Positions 28,148-38,953 of a stretch of DNA of 64,000 nt are shown in pieces. The stretch comes from Hermodice carunculata (Eukaryota; Annelida; Polychaeta; Eunicida; Amphinomidae), in NCBI GenBank assembly GCA_964020975.1, contig OZ026628.1, positions 68,450,966 through 68,514,965 of the forward strand, written 5' to 3'. Under the pieces are notes generated by a model. That model saw only the letters and a list, made by a program, of their open reading frames with translations, was not told where the DNA came from and made no database searches. Positions within the stretch are counted from its first letter, which is position 1; every line of letters starts with the position of its first letter. The translations under genes were made by a program, and so were the position numbers.

Positions 28148-28494
28148 CGAGGTAGAAATTCAGTAAATGGGGCTGCACAGTAACCAGCGTTCCCATCCAG
28201 ATTCAGTTTGTATCCAATACATGTATGTGCATGGTTAAGTATATCTCAAGTTCGTACATTATAGTGATATTTTGTACTTTCACACAACTTTTTGGAGGGA
28301 GAATGTTTGCATGAAAAGGGAATTTAATACTTGTGTTTACATGTATATGGTGTATTTCATTAGAATTGTAAAAGTTAAAAGTGAAGCTGATCCCAAGCTG
28401 TATATTAAGTTTTAAAATAAAGTTTTGACAAGACAACAATGGTCTCCTTTACCTGTTTCCATGCAGGAAGATGAGAAATTACATGTATAATGGC

Positions 28495-28690
28495 TCATCT
28501 CTGACAAGCCACACCTCTCACAAGCCACACCTCTCATAAGCCATACCTCACACAAGCCATATATCACAAGCCACACCTCACACAAGCCATACATCTCACA
28601 AGCCACACCTCTCACAGACCACGTCTCTCACAAGCCACACCTGTCACAAGCCACACCTCTCCCAAGCCACTCCCCCACAGAAGCCACTTC
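28495..28690. repeat. 16-18-bp minisatellite (CACAAGCCACACCTCT)
   Basis: About 11 units of CACAAGCCACACCTCT with small changes. There is no coding. Confidence 0.9.
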
Positions 28691-28719
28691 TGTGCAGCAA
28701 GTAGGATGTTTATGATCTC

Positions 28720-29600
28720 CCTTTGTCTCAGGAGAAGACAATGTCATATTGTTTTGTTCTCTTACACTTTGGTTTCCATGTGACAACAAAGGATGTCACA
28801 AAACTTAACAGGACTATGCAACATAAGATGAGGCCTAGCTTGGGATTGTACATGTATATGGGTGACCTTGACCTACCGCCCAAGGTCGCAGAGACATAAA
28901 CAGTCATTTTGTTTCTGAGCTGCAACTCTAAGGATTTTGCAAGACTTAATGAAACTTGGTAGGATTATGTACTAAGTGAGACCTACATGTAGCTTGGGGT
29001 TGTATTTGGGCGACCTGCAATTCATTTTCATGGCCAAAGATCATTATTATTTGGTTTCCAAGTAATAATGATATGATTTCACACAAAGTAATGAAGGATT
29101 GTGAACCTTGGCGCATAGGTTGTGACTTCTTTTGGGTGACTTGGCCTAATTGTCAGGGTCACACAGCCATATATATATATATATTATTTTTCATTTTGTA
29201 CAGGTAATAACTTTTGAAAGGTTTGGCAAAACATAATGAAACTTAGCAGGGTTAATATGTATAAAAGTAAGTAAGCCTAGGATGAGATTATATTTGGAGG
29301 ACCCTGAGCTAATTCTCAAGGTCACAATGCCAAATATGTTAATTTTGTTTCCCTATGAGTTCTCTTGTATGATTCAAAGAAGCAATGAAACTCAGTAGGA
29401 TTATGTACTTGGTAGGACAAATGTGGGTATTGCAAGGGAGTGACCTTGAACTTGGTAGGGTTATGTACCTTGGTAGGTATCATGCATAGGAGGGACTTTG
29501 ACTTGAGTATGAGCATCACGGCCTATAGTCTGGTGATCATGACCTAATTGGTATATGGTCACCGAATCACTGGGAGAATGTACTGAAATTTTATGCAACT
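28720..29600. repeat. Old, degraded satellite with modules of about 140-150 bp
   Basis: Modules share AATGAAACTTGGTAGGATTATG, written here as AATGAAACT plus GGATTATG, near 28950, 29237, 29385 and 29450, with GGTGACCTTGACCT and AAGGTCAC words between. Identity between modules is low, so the array is old. Confidence 0.6.
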
Positions 29601-29620
29601 TGGTACAACTATGAGCCCTA

Positions 29621-31270
29621 AACAAGAGGCCCATGGGCCTAATGCTCTGCTGACCACCATCACCAAAAGATAATTTTCTGAAATGTATTCAATCCACAAA
29701 CTTAAAAGATTAATCAAGGTTAGCCATATTATGCAATATCAAACTTCCACATGATACATATTTGTGGTACATTTGGCATCGTTCACCTTATTCTTTACCA
29801 AGATATTGAATTAAATGCCCTTTTCTTAAGTACTTAATGAGCTTACAAAAATAGGTCAATATCACAATCATTGGGTCATGGAGACCAATAACGTAAGTCA
29901 CCAAGTAGAGTTTTATATACAATGTACTCGAGTGCAATTTTGATCCAGAGGCTCAATTCTCCTTGCCACTAATCATGCTAATGTCCAAACTACACCCTAC
30001 TATTACAAAATCACCTCTTCCAACTTAACGGGTCTGGTCACCTTACAAAAATAGGTCAAGGTCACTGATCTTACATAACACATTAGCATTGGACATGGTC
30101 TATATATTACAACTTGGCTGATCTAATTCAATTATTTTTCGAGATTGGAATTTTGTATGTTTCAAGACATTTTCACTCATTATTTCTGTCAAATTATAGG
30201 TGGTGCCATTAGTATCTTAACCAACCGAGATTTGACCTCTTCTACAATCCCACTAAATTTCATGAAGATCCATCAAAAATTAAGGATGCTGGACTGGTCA
30301 TAAAATTTTCACATTTTGACCTGTATATTACATAATACTGTAGGTGGCACCACAAACATCAACAAGGATTTTCATACACTTTATAACTTTTAAATGTTAT
30401 ATGGGGGTAACTCAAAAACTGTGGGGTGCAAAGCATTCATCAGATGACCCCTATATTCAAAGCAGCCATTTGACCTTGACCTTCAACTCGGCTTAAAAAT
30501 TGTTATGTTCAAAATATGTGCCCCACATCCAGCTTTCCATACATGGTCTATTTGTTCAAATTGGATAAATTTTCGAGTTATTGAAGACAATTAATAAATT
30601 TGTACAAGTGCCAAACTCCATAATTAATCGGTCATGGTCAAGTAGGTCACCACACACAGTTTTATGTACAATGTAATTAAGTGCAATTTTGATCTGGAGA
30701 CTCAATTCTCTTTGCCATTGATGTCCAAGTTACACCGTGCAAAATCAACTCTTTCAACTTTACAGGCATGGTGACCTCACTAAAACATGCCAAGGTCACT
30801 GATATTATATTAAATCCTAGCTTTGGACATGGTCTATATGATCCTATAAATTTGGCAAGTCTAATCCAATTACTTTTTAAGATATAGAATTTTATATCTT
30901 AAATACATTTTGGCTCATAATTTCGTAAAATTATAGGTGGCACGCACCACTAGTATCACTCGCAACTTAGACTTTGACCTCCCTCACAATCCCACAAAAT
31001 TTTGTGAAGATCTGTCAAAAATTAAAAATGCTAGAAAGTTCACAAGATTGTCACAGTTTGACCACTATATTGCATAATATTGTAGGTGGTGTCACAAATA
31101 TCACACGGGACCTAGATTTTCATGCAACCTGAAAGTCCTGAAAGTTATATTGGGCTAACTTCAAAACTGTGGATGGTATTACGCTAACGAGCAAAAGCTT
31201 AGAGACGAACAGATGGACGGACATAGGAGCAGTCGCATAAGCTCTGCGACCTTAGGTCAGCAGATCGAGC
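29621..31270. mobile_element. GAGGCCCATGGGCCT-type repeat, about 1.65 kb
   Basis: Starts AACAAGAGGCCCATGGGCCT and holds GCTCTGCTGACC near its left end. The right end has GGTCAGCAGATCGAGC, whose reverse complement is GCTCGATCTGCTGACC, so the ends are imperfectly inverted. A shorter copy begins at 52259. The inside shows diverged internal duplication (CTCAATTCTCYTTGCCA and GGACATGGTCTATAT words twice). No protein is encoded. Confidence 0.65.
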
Positions 31271-31789
31271 CCAAAAGTATACCAGTATTGCATATGGTTG
31301 ATCCTGGTCAGTTTGTCATTAGCTTTTAGAGAATTTAACAAAACTGGATGCAAGTTGGTAGAATTATATACCTGAGTACATGTAGTAAAGAGCTAGATGG
31401 GAGCTGCATATTGGTGACCTAATGTCTGTTATGTCTAGGTCCTGTGTCATTATTGATCAAATTCCATGAATACTTTTCAGATGTACATGGGAGGCATTTG
31501 ATTTTGGTTTGGAAAATCAAACTGTTCAAGTTTCATTTATTTTCCCCTTCTGGAGTGGCCATCTGTGTTTTACATGCAAACTGAAACTTCAACCTTCAGC
31601 AGCAAGTGAATCAATGATAAGTACTTTTTCTTTCCGTGTTTGACGGAGCCATAAATGTTGAAATTTACAATTGAACACAATTCAAAGTCTAGTATGGTAT
31701 GTAACTCTTTTGTGCTGAGAGTACGATTCAAGTCAACAGCTTCTGTGGAGTGGATCATGTCACCAAAGACCACTGTTGACCTGTGGCAT

Positions 31790-32490
31790 AGTCTTACAGT
31801 TGATCTGTGGCAGTCTTACAGTTGACCTGTGGCAGTCTTACTGTTGACCTGTGGGATAGTCTTAGTGTTGACCTGTGCGATAGTCTTACAGTTGACCTGT
31901 GACATACAGTCTTACAGTTGACCTGTGGCATAGTCTTACTGTTGACCTGTGGGATAGTCTTACAGTTGACCTGTGGTATAGTCTTACTGTTGACCTGTGG
32001 CATAGTCTTACAGTTGACCTGGCCCTAGTCCTACAGTTGACCTGTGGTATAGTCTTACTGTTGACCTGTGGGATAGTCTTACAGTTGACCTGTGGTATAG
32101 TCTTACTGTTGACCTGTGACATAGTCTTACAGTTGACCTGGCCCTAGTCTTACAGTTGACCTGTGGCATAGTCTTACTGTTGACCTGTGGGATAGTCTTA
32201 CAATTGACCTTTGGCATAGTCTTACAGTTGACCTGTGGCATAGTCTTACTGTTGACCTGTGGGATAGTCTTACAGTTGACCTGTGGTATAGTCTTACTGT
32301 TGACCTGTGACATAGTCTTACAGTTGACCTGGCCCTAGTCTTATAGTTGACCTGTGGGATAGTCTTACAGTTGACCTGTGGCCCTAATCATACTGTTGAC
32401 CTGTGGCCCTAACCTTACTGTTGAAGTGGCCTACAGTCCTACTAATGACCTGTGAGCTATGGTCTTACTGTTGACCTGCGACACAGTTGT
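31790..32490. repeat. 24-bp minisatellite with higher-order structure, about 29 units
   Basis: Unit GTCTTACAGTTGACCTGTGG plus ATA or CATA. Variants (ACAG or ACTG; GGGATA, GGCATA, GGTATA, GACATA; GGCCCTA) follow in a repeating order, so a multi-unit block was itself duplicated. Open frames through it are artefacts. Confidence 0.95.
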
Positions 32491-32500
32491 GATAGATCTA

Positions 32501-32872
32501 CAGTGGTACCTGCTGTATGTGACCACCCCTTCAATCAAGAAAAAGTTGCCACATACAGCAAGTGAGCTGTCACTGCAGGTCAATTTACAAAGAATCAGTA
32601 GTGACTCCTGGCTGTTTGCATACATGTAGCCTGGAACAGTTTTATATTTGTAAAAACAAAGCAATTATTACTTGCTTTGGACATTTTATTCAGTCATATT
32701 AATCTTTCTGTTAAGACTACTTAAGTCACAACAATGTGGTCTTAATAAGGGAGTGGTCTTAATAGGGGTATAACTTAATTAAGGATAAACAAAAATGCCT
32801 TAGTCTGTATATTGGTGGTCTAATATAGAAATGGTCTCTTTATGGGGGTGGTCTAAATTGGAGATTCTACTG
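32501..32872. mobile_element. TA-type miniature element(s), family C
   Basis: Starts CAGTGGTACCTGCTGTATGT after TA and ends GGAGATTCTACTG before TA. The second half is made of GTGGTCTTAATARGG words like other family C types, so two elements may be fused. Confidence 0.55.
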
Positions 32873-34359
32873 TACACGTACTTGCAAACACTTTTTTTCA
32901 CATTTTACACAATACTTGATTTGTACCGTTATGCTAAAAAAGTTGACTGTATGCTCCAAGTTCACATTGTGAAAAAAAGTTCCTCATAATTCTGACTCTT
33001 TCCCTCTCTCATTTTTTAAAGTCTGGAAAAATAGGCATTCAATTAATCATATGTAATTTATAAATTTAAGGTAACTTTGGCCTTTCCTATAAAATTTTGA
33101 CATTTAAGCACATGGAGTACAGACCAATTTATCTGCAGATTTTGAAATCCTTGTGACAGAAAAACAACTTGAAGCCAGATTTCAAGGCCACATAAACCTT
33201 GCAGATATCTCATGAATAGCTCATGAACAGGATTTATTCATGGGTAATTCATGAAGTGTACACACTCAAGTTACTGGACCAGCCCTGCCTTGAGTACACA
33301 AGTTTGCAAAACGTTTGACTTTCACTGAAAGTGTTTGGGAAACGTTAGGGAAACGTTGGTGTGTTTGGCGTTTGTTAACTTGAACGAGAGCGTAACTGTA
33401 AATGTACATGACTTATCAAGATCACTTGCCCCTGGTCAACAGCTTTCCTTGGCACGCAATGGGCACTTAGTGCCCAACCCATGTCAAGGAAATCTGTTGC
33501 CTCAGTCTTAATTCAAGGGGGAAACGGTTAATGATTTTGACTACTCTCAGTAGCAGTTCAAAACTGTGAGTGAGAGTTGCACAAGTAACCCATGGCAACA
33601 CCATGACCCGGGTCACCTGCCCTCCTGGGAGTTCTATGCACTCAGCCCTTCCCTGTTCATGTACATCCTATTCTTCGAAAGTCCCTGCCATATTTGGAAC
33701 ACTACTACCCTCTGGTGGCAGAAACACAGAATTAGGCTGGGGTGACCCAGGTCAGCTGCTCTCCTGCAAGTTCTGTGCACTTAGCCTGCTCAAATTACCC
33801 AGATGTAAATAGTTATCTGCCTTAATGAGTTTTACTTAAATTTCTCATCACTAGCAAGCATTTTTCATCAGATTTGTATACAAGACCATTCATGATAAGA
33901 TGCCCTAGGTCAATAGCTTTCCTTGGCATAGGTTGTGTACCATGTGCCCAACCTGTGCCAAAGAAAGTTATTGACTCAGTAGGCTCTGACCAGCAAAGGG
34001 ATAATGCCTAACTCGCCTTACTCTCAAAGTCAGTCTCAAGTCAAAGGCTTGAGAGTTAAATCTCAACTCAAGATCTTTTTGGTTTGCACGGGACAGACTC
34101 CAAATGTTAAATGCTTTAGCTTTAATTGCAACAAAAGCATTCACCACCATCAGTGATACATTTCAGATGGACTTAACAGCATGCATTAAAATCACATCAC
34201 AGAGAGAGGCTGACTGTACCTAATCTTTGCCTCTGCGAAACTAAAGGCGGGTTCCAGCTGGTGGATAAATGATGCAATTTTTCAGGAATTTGATCGAGGA
34301 ATCATAATTCAGAGGGCAAAATTTTCCTTGTATTAAAGGCATAAGAGCCTTCTCAATAT
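32873..34359. other. Intergenic, with two family B pieces
   Basis: Partial family B copies lie at about 33415-33530 (hairpin TTTCCTTGGCACGCAATGGG to TTGCCTCAG) and 33885-34005 (TTTCCTTGGCATAGGTTG to CAACCTGTGCCAAAGAAAG). A direct duplication of a GTCA-CTGCYCTCCTG-AGTTCT-TGCACT segment occurs at 33612-33645 and 33752-33785. No gene is seen. Confidence 0.5.
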
Positions 34360-34598
34360 TTAACTCTTTCAGTGCCAAATTTTGGACTTAGTCCACAGCT
34401 GTTGTCAGCGTGCATTGGGCGCAATGCGCACCAAGAAAAGCTGTTCCCCTGGGATATTCTCTCTGGACCTATAGGCATGCTGGTGCTTAAACGGACAACC
34501 TTTTCACAAGGAATATGATTCTGGGCTTATTGTGATAATTCAGACTAGCTTGATTTAAGTACATCGACTTTAGTCGCGCTTAGCACTGAAAAAGTTAA
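34360..34598. mobile_element. TTAA-type miniature element, family A
   Basis: TTAA at both ends (34360 and 34595). It starts TTAACTCTTTCAGTGCCAAA and ends TTAGCACTGAAAAAGTTAA. The hairpin arms are CAGCGTGCATTGGGCGC and GCGCACCAAGAAAAGCTG. Length 239 bp. Confidence 0.8.
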
Positions 34599-34599
34599 A

Positions 34600-34868
34600 C
34601 ATGAAGAAAAAATATGGAAAACAGAAACAGAACTTTGCAAATTTGTATGGTTTAATGTAAATAAACTTTAAGCATACAACATACATACATGTAGTTGGAC
34701 TAGATGGATTTCTGGCCTGGTATGAATAATGGACATCAATTTTTTCCCTGACCCATAAATAATTTGTTTTTTTGACCACAGAATAACTGGGTCTCGAACC
34801 TACAACCTTCCACACCAGCCAGTTAACCCTAACTAGGAAATGCACGTATCCACTGTGCCAAAATCCCC
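34600..34868 (-). mobile_element. tRNA-derived SINE
   Basis: On the minus strand the head reads GGGGATTTTGGCACAGTGGA, with a full A box (TGGCACAGTGG). GGTTCGAGACCC (B box) follows about 60 bp later at 34800-34789. The two boxes of a Pol III promoter are farther apart than in a tRNA, and the 3' side lacks the acceptor-stem complement, so this is a SINE and not a tRNA gene. The body runs toward the family A element at 34598. Its 3' end is uncertain. Confidence 0.6.
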
Positions 34869-35059
34869 ACTCAAAAGAATGATGCAGTGGAGGTACGTAT
34901 GTGTGAATGCCCTAATACGGCCCAGTGCATTATATTTAAACCACTACTGTGTCTGGAGTTGCCCCAGATCGGGGACTGTACATGTGATAGTTCATCATTC
35001 ATCAGCATCAAAGGAGTACCATTTTTTTTTTTTTTAAACCACAAAAGGACCAGATTTTG

Positions 35060-35373
35060 AACCCGGGTGGCAGGGGGTGGGGGGGGGGAGGGTACATCCC
35101 CAAATTTTTGGTGGGGGTGTGCGGCTTGACCTTTCGAAACCCACCCTTTGCTACGGTACTTTTTCACAAAACATAACCTTTGTTAGGGAATTTTTCAACC
35201 GCAATAGTAGAAAATATGGCCCCAAATTCGTGTTAAAAGTGCTACAGGAAGAAAATCTTTACCGTAGGGAAATTTTCCTGGATTTTGGGCCATAAAAGAG
35301 AAAGATCACTTTTTAGGGAATTTTTGGCAAAATACTCGACCTTTGTTCAGGAAATTTTGCTGAAAAGAGGGGA
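35060..35373 (+). repeat. Dispersed repeat R310, copy 1
   Basis: Matches 63297-63601 in reverse orientation. Shared words include CCCACCCTTTG, TTTTGGGCCATAAAAGAG and TTTTGCTGAAAAGAGGGG. It is non-coding. A G run at 35078-35096 lies near its left end. Confidence 0.65.
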
Positions 35374-36780
35374 CTTCAGAGAGAGTGGCACATACCCAGT
35401 CTCATCACTAATGGGAGTACGCTCCCCCGACCCCCGACCCCATCCCGGGTCTTGCACCAGCAACCTTCAGCACCAACCACCCAACTGAAAATGGAAATTA
35501 ATGCACATGTACACCGCAATATTTAGCTATGAATAAAATTGTGGGTTTCATATCACCCACACACTGACATAATTATATACTGGCTATGGATACTGCAGCA
35601 TCAACATGTTACTTTTGGCCTATACAGTGCGATGACGTGAACTGGGCCAATACGAGAAAGCTGGGCCTCTAGGAGTTGAAACCCGAATCATAAAATTATT
35701 TCTGCATTCATTGTCACATGCACCCACTGCTTCGCTAAGCAATGCTAACAGGGAACTTACTGCTCAGCCAACATGAGTGATGTCACAATTGGAGTTATGC
35801 ACATGTACTTCCACCCCCGTCACATTCAATGGAGGTGCTCGAACGGATGGCGACAAAGCGCCCCAGAAATGGGGAAGGCACACTGGAAAGTAATTACGCA
35901 AGACATCAGGCATTACAATGATCTAGCAGAACAAGAACTCACACATTATCTTCACCCAGTCCTGATGTAAATGGTCAGATGGACACTGAAAGTGTGTACC
36001 CAAGGCCAGGCCTGGGAATAGGGGAAGCAGACGACAAAATGTCACCTGCAGAAGATAAGGAGCAGGAAGACGGTACGGATATTAAAGTAACATATTGATG
36101 CTAAATCATCCATAGTAAATTAATAAAATGATCATTAATCAAGGATTTCCATGTTGGCCCATCTACATATGGCCGACCAAGGACCTGTAACAAGGCCAGT
36201 AAGAAAACCCTTGATTGATAACTTCGTGTTATATATATATATATTAGCCTTTAAATTTATACCAATTTCAAAATACAATGTATGCTCTTCGACAAAAAGT
36301 GTCTGATATGTACACGTAGATTTCCCAGAATCATTACAAAATGCTTCAAGGCTGACTAGACTGATGAAAAATAAATAGTTATGTAATTCAAATATATGTA
36401 TACAAAGATATCTTAGAAAAAAAAAACATGAGCAAATAAACGAAAAATGAACCCAGTCCAATATAAAAATGTCAGAGGTCTACAAGTACAACATGGGATA
36501 AATTTTCCCAGAATCAGCAACACCTCAAACGTTGCATGTCCCCCAATAAATAATAGCAGGTCCATGTATCATACATCAAATCCCAAAATTATCCTGCTAA
36601 AATCTTCTGTTTCCATCCAAGCTACAAATCATAGAAATTTGGGAAAGTTGTTCTTCAAAATTGTTTTGTCATACAGACAATCATACATACATACATACAT
36701 ACACACACATGTATATACACTGTCATTCTGTGTAGGAATGTAAATTTAAAGATGGGACGACCAACCCACATCATGTAATA
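35374..36780. other. Intergenic, nothing recognised
   Basis: Low-complexity words only: (AT)n near 36230 and (CATA)n near 36685-36710. A 65-codon open frame at 35773-35970 has no recognised family. Confidence 0.4.
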
Positions 36781-37018
36781 TTAACCCTTTCAGTGCCAAA
36801 TTATGAACCGAGTCAACTGCTTTTCTCGGTGCACACTGCGCCCAATGCGTTCCGAAAAAAGCTGTTCAACTTGGGGTATTTTCTCTGGAACTATAGGCAT
36901 GCTGGTACTTGAATGAAAGGTCTTTTTACGATATACAAATCGTAGATCCTAATGATAATTCAGACTATTTTCACTTTAGTAATTCAACTTTATACATGAT
37001 TGGCACTGGAAGAGTTAA
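36781..37018. mobile_element. TTAA-type miniature element, family A
   Basis: TTAA at both ends. It starts TTAACCCTTTCAGTGCCAAA and ends TTGGCACTGGAAGAGTTAA. The hairpin arms are CTTTTCTCGGTGCACACTG and CAATGCGTTCCGAAAAAAG. Length 238 bp, within 1 bp of the copy at 34360. Confidence 0.8.
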
Positions 37019-38420
37019 GTTAAAGTATTAACTTCATAATACATGTACCTGATATATTAACAACAGTTTGCACATGTTTATGCAAAATGAAATGCAAGGC
37101 AAAAATGTCTGCCTATGATCAGATGTTACAAGTTTGTGATGTCAATACAAGGACCAGGAGGTTAATACTCCCTCAGCATCACACCACAGGACGGTTCATC
37201 TTGGAAGAATTATGTCATAGTTATGGTTACAGCCAGAACCGTAGCTTGATTCGTACATGTATTCTAGATCTGCTATGTTTTCCACATGTTTACATAAAAA
37301 CACATTCTTATTATATTCAACATTCGTGACCACCATTCTTAACAAAAACCGACAATTATTTCAATCTTTATGGCTATTCTCCATACATTTTTAACCAATT
37401 ATTCAAATTGAAATTTCATTGTAAGCCCTGATAAACACATCAGACCCCTCCCTCCCGACCCCACGAACTGAGAAAACAAGTCGTCTTGTCTCCTTGTAGC
37501 CATACATAGTGATACGAGACATGTATATCCCGCCACAAAGCATGGGGTTAGTGCCCGTCAATCATGGAGGGCACACGGGCATGTCACTGTCACTGACAGG
37601 GTCAGATACCCCTTTCTCACAAAATTAGTGACTTTTAGAGAAAATTAAGTGTAGAAATACCAGTCATATTCATTGAATGCTTCCTAAATTGGCTACAAGA
37701 ATAAATTTCTATCTGCCAGTGCTAAGTATTCTATCCCGCTTCCCAGCACAGGCAGTGACCTGTATCTTGCCGGCGAGACTATGGTTACTAAGAGTATGCA
37801 GTTGTGGCAGGAAATTAATATGCATGCCTCGTATAACCATAATATAATTGATGCTTCCTCATTTACAGTTTGCTTCCAAAGCCAACCAAGTTTCGAGTTG
37901 TTTCTGCTACACTTAGTCTGCACTTCTGAGACGATTTTATTTACAGTAAGGGAAATACAACTATACTGTGACCCTTCCTCATAGACTGAGACACCAATCA
38001 GGATGTTGATCGTTATCACCTTCGCCCTTTGCAGCCTCTCGTCCCAGTTGTACTGCAGCCTGTTACCAATCTAACTATGGGCCAATTAGAAACAGAGTCA
38101 CTTTTCCAAATCTGAAACAGTGACTTTGCTATGCAATGGCAGACCCCTGGGGAGTAGCCATAACTCAGAGCTTGGGTCTGCTTTGGAGGCAAATTTTGAG
38201 TGTAATTTATTTTAAATTCATGGTATGGCAACATTCTGCCAACTGCCGACTTATTGCTGCACCTGCCCCCAAGTTCACATAGCAATTATCAGCTCTTATG
38301 ATTTTTTTCAATGGGTTTTTCATGTCTTTTTCTGAAGCTACCACCATAAATTTTGTTTTAGACCCAGCTGCTGGATCGGACACACTGTCGCTGTTGTTTA
38401 ACTTACACAATTTTTTTCTC
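37019..38420. other. Intergenic and distal 3' side of the Ig/FN3 gene
   Basis: No coding exon was recognised. TTTATT at 38421-38426 and 38206-38211 read as AATAAA on the minus strand and are candidate poly(A) signals for the Ig/FN3 gene. Confidence 0.4.
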
Positions 38421-38426
38421 TTTATT
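38421..38426 (-). other. Candidate poly(A) signal of the Ig/FN3 gene
   Basis: TTTATT here reads AATAAA on the minus strand, 170 bp after the stop codon. A second lies at 38206-38211. Confidence 0.4.
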
Positions 38427-38595
38427 TTCTATTTGTAATCCTTTTTTACTTGTCCACCATAGTTGTAAAATGCTAAAACATCAGTTGATAATTTACATAA
38501 AAGAAATAGCAGTCTCATAATTAAAAGTATTTTTTTTTGGCAGGAACATACAGCCAAAACTGTTGCGAAAAATAAATACATCAAGATGTAAACTT

Positions 38596-38953
38596 TTAAA
38601 ACATTGTGGCTTCATAGCCCAATCTCTCATTAAATGTTTTCGGATGCACTTGTCGTGGTAACATTCCTGAATGGGAGGACATTGGTGGTTGTCTTTGACC
38701 CGACCTTGGTATGGTGGAAAAGTTCGACCTTGACCTTTGTGGACTTGACCCTGGACTTTCAAATCCAGGGTAGTTGATAACTGGTCTCCGCCTACGATCA
38801 GAGGCGGGGGGACTAGGACTCTGCAGTTTTCGTTTGATTTCCTCATCTGTGTCAGGGTTGTAGAATCCAAGTGGATCTCCTCCAGGCCAGGCACTTCTGT
38901 GTAGTCGTGGGGTTTCAGATGGTGACATGGGATGTATTGTACTGGGATAAGGT
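38596..38953 (-). CDS. Ig/FN3 protein: last exon, cytoplasmic tail end and stop (residues 802-920)
   Basis: Reads [60 protein letters not shown] and on to [12 protein letters not shown], stop TAA. It is rich in S-P, R and P, probably disordered. The final T-M-F fits a class I PDZ ligand (S/T-x-hydrophobic). The acceptor is CTTTTTTTTCAG. Confidence 0.88.

Noticed and set aside
31794-32338. Open frames of 60-100 codons in the 24-bp array
   Set aside because: Period divisible by three with stop-free units; repeat artefact. It is also not a CRISPR array, since there are no unique spacers.
34788-34868. A tRNA gene
   Set aside because: A and B boxes are too far apart and the acceptor stem has no partner; better a SINE.
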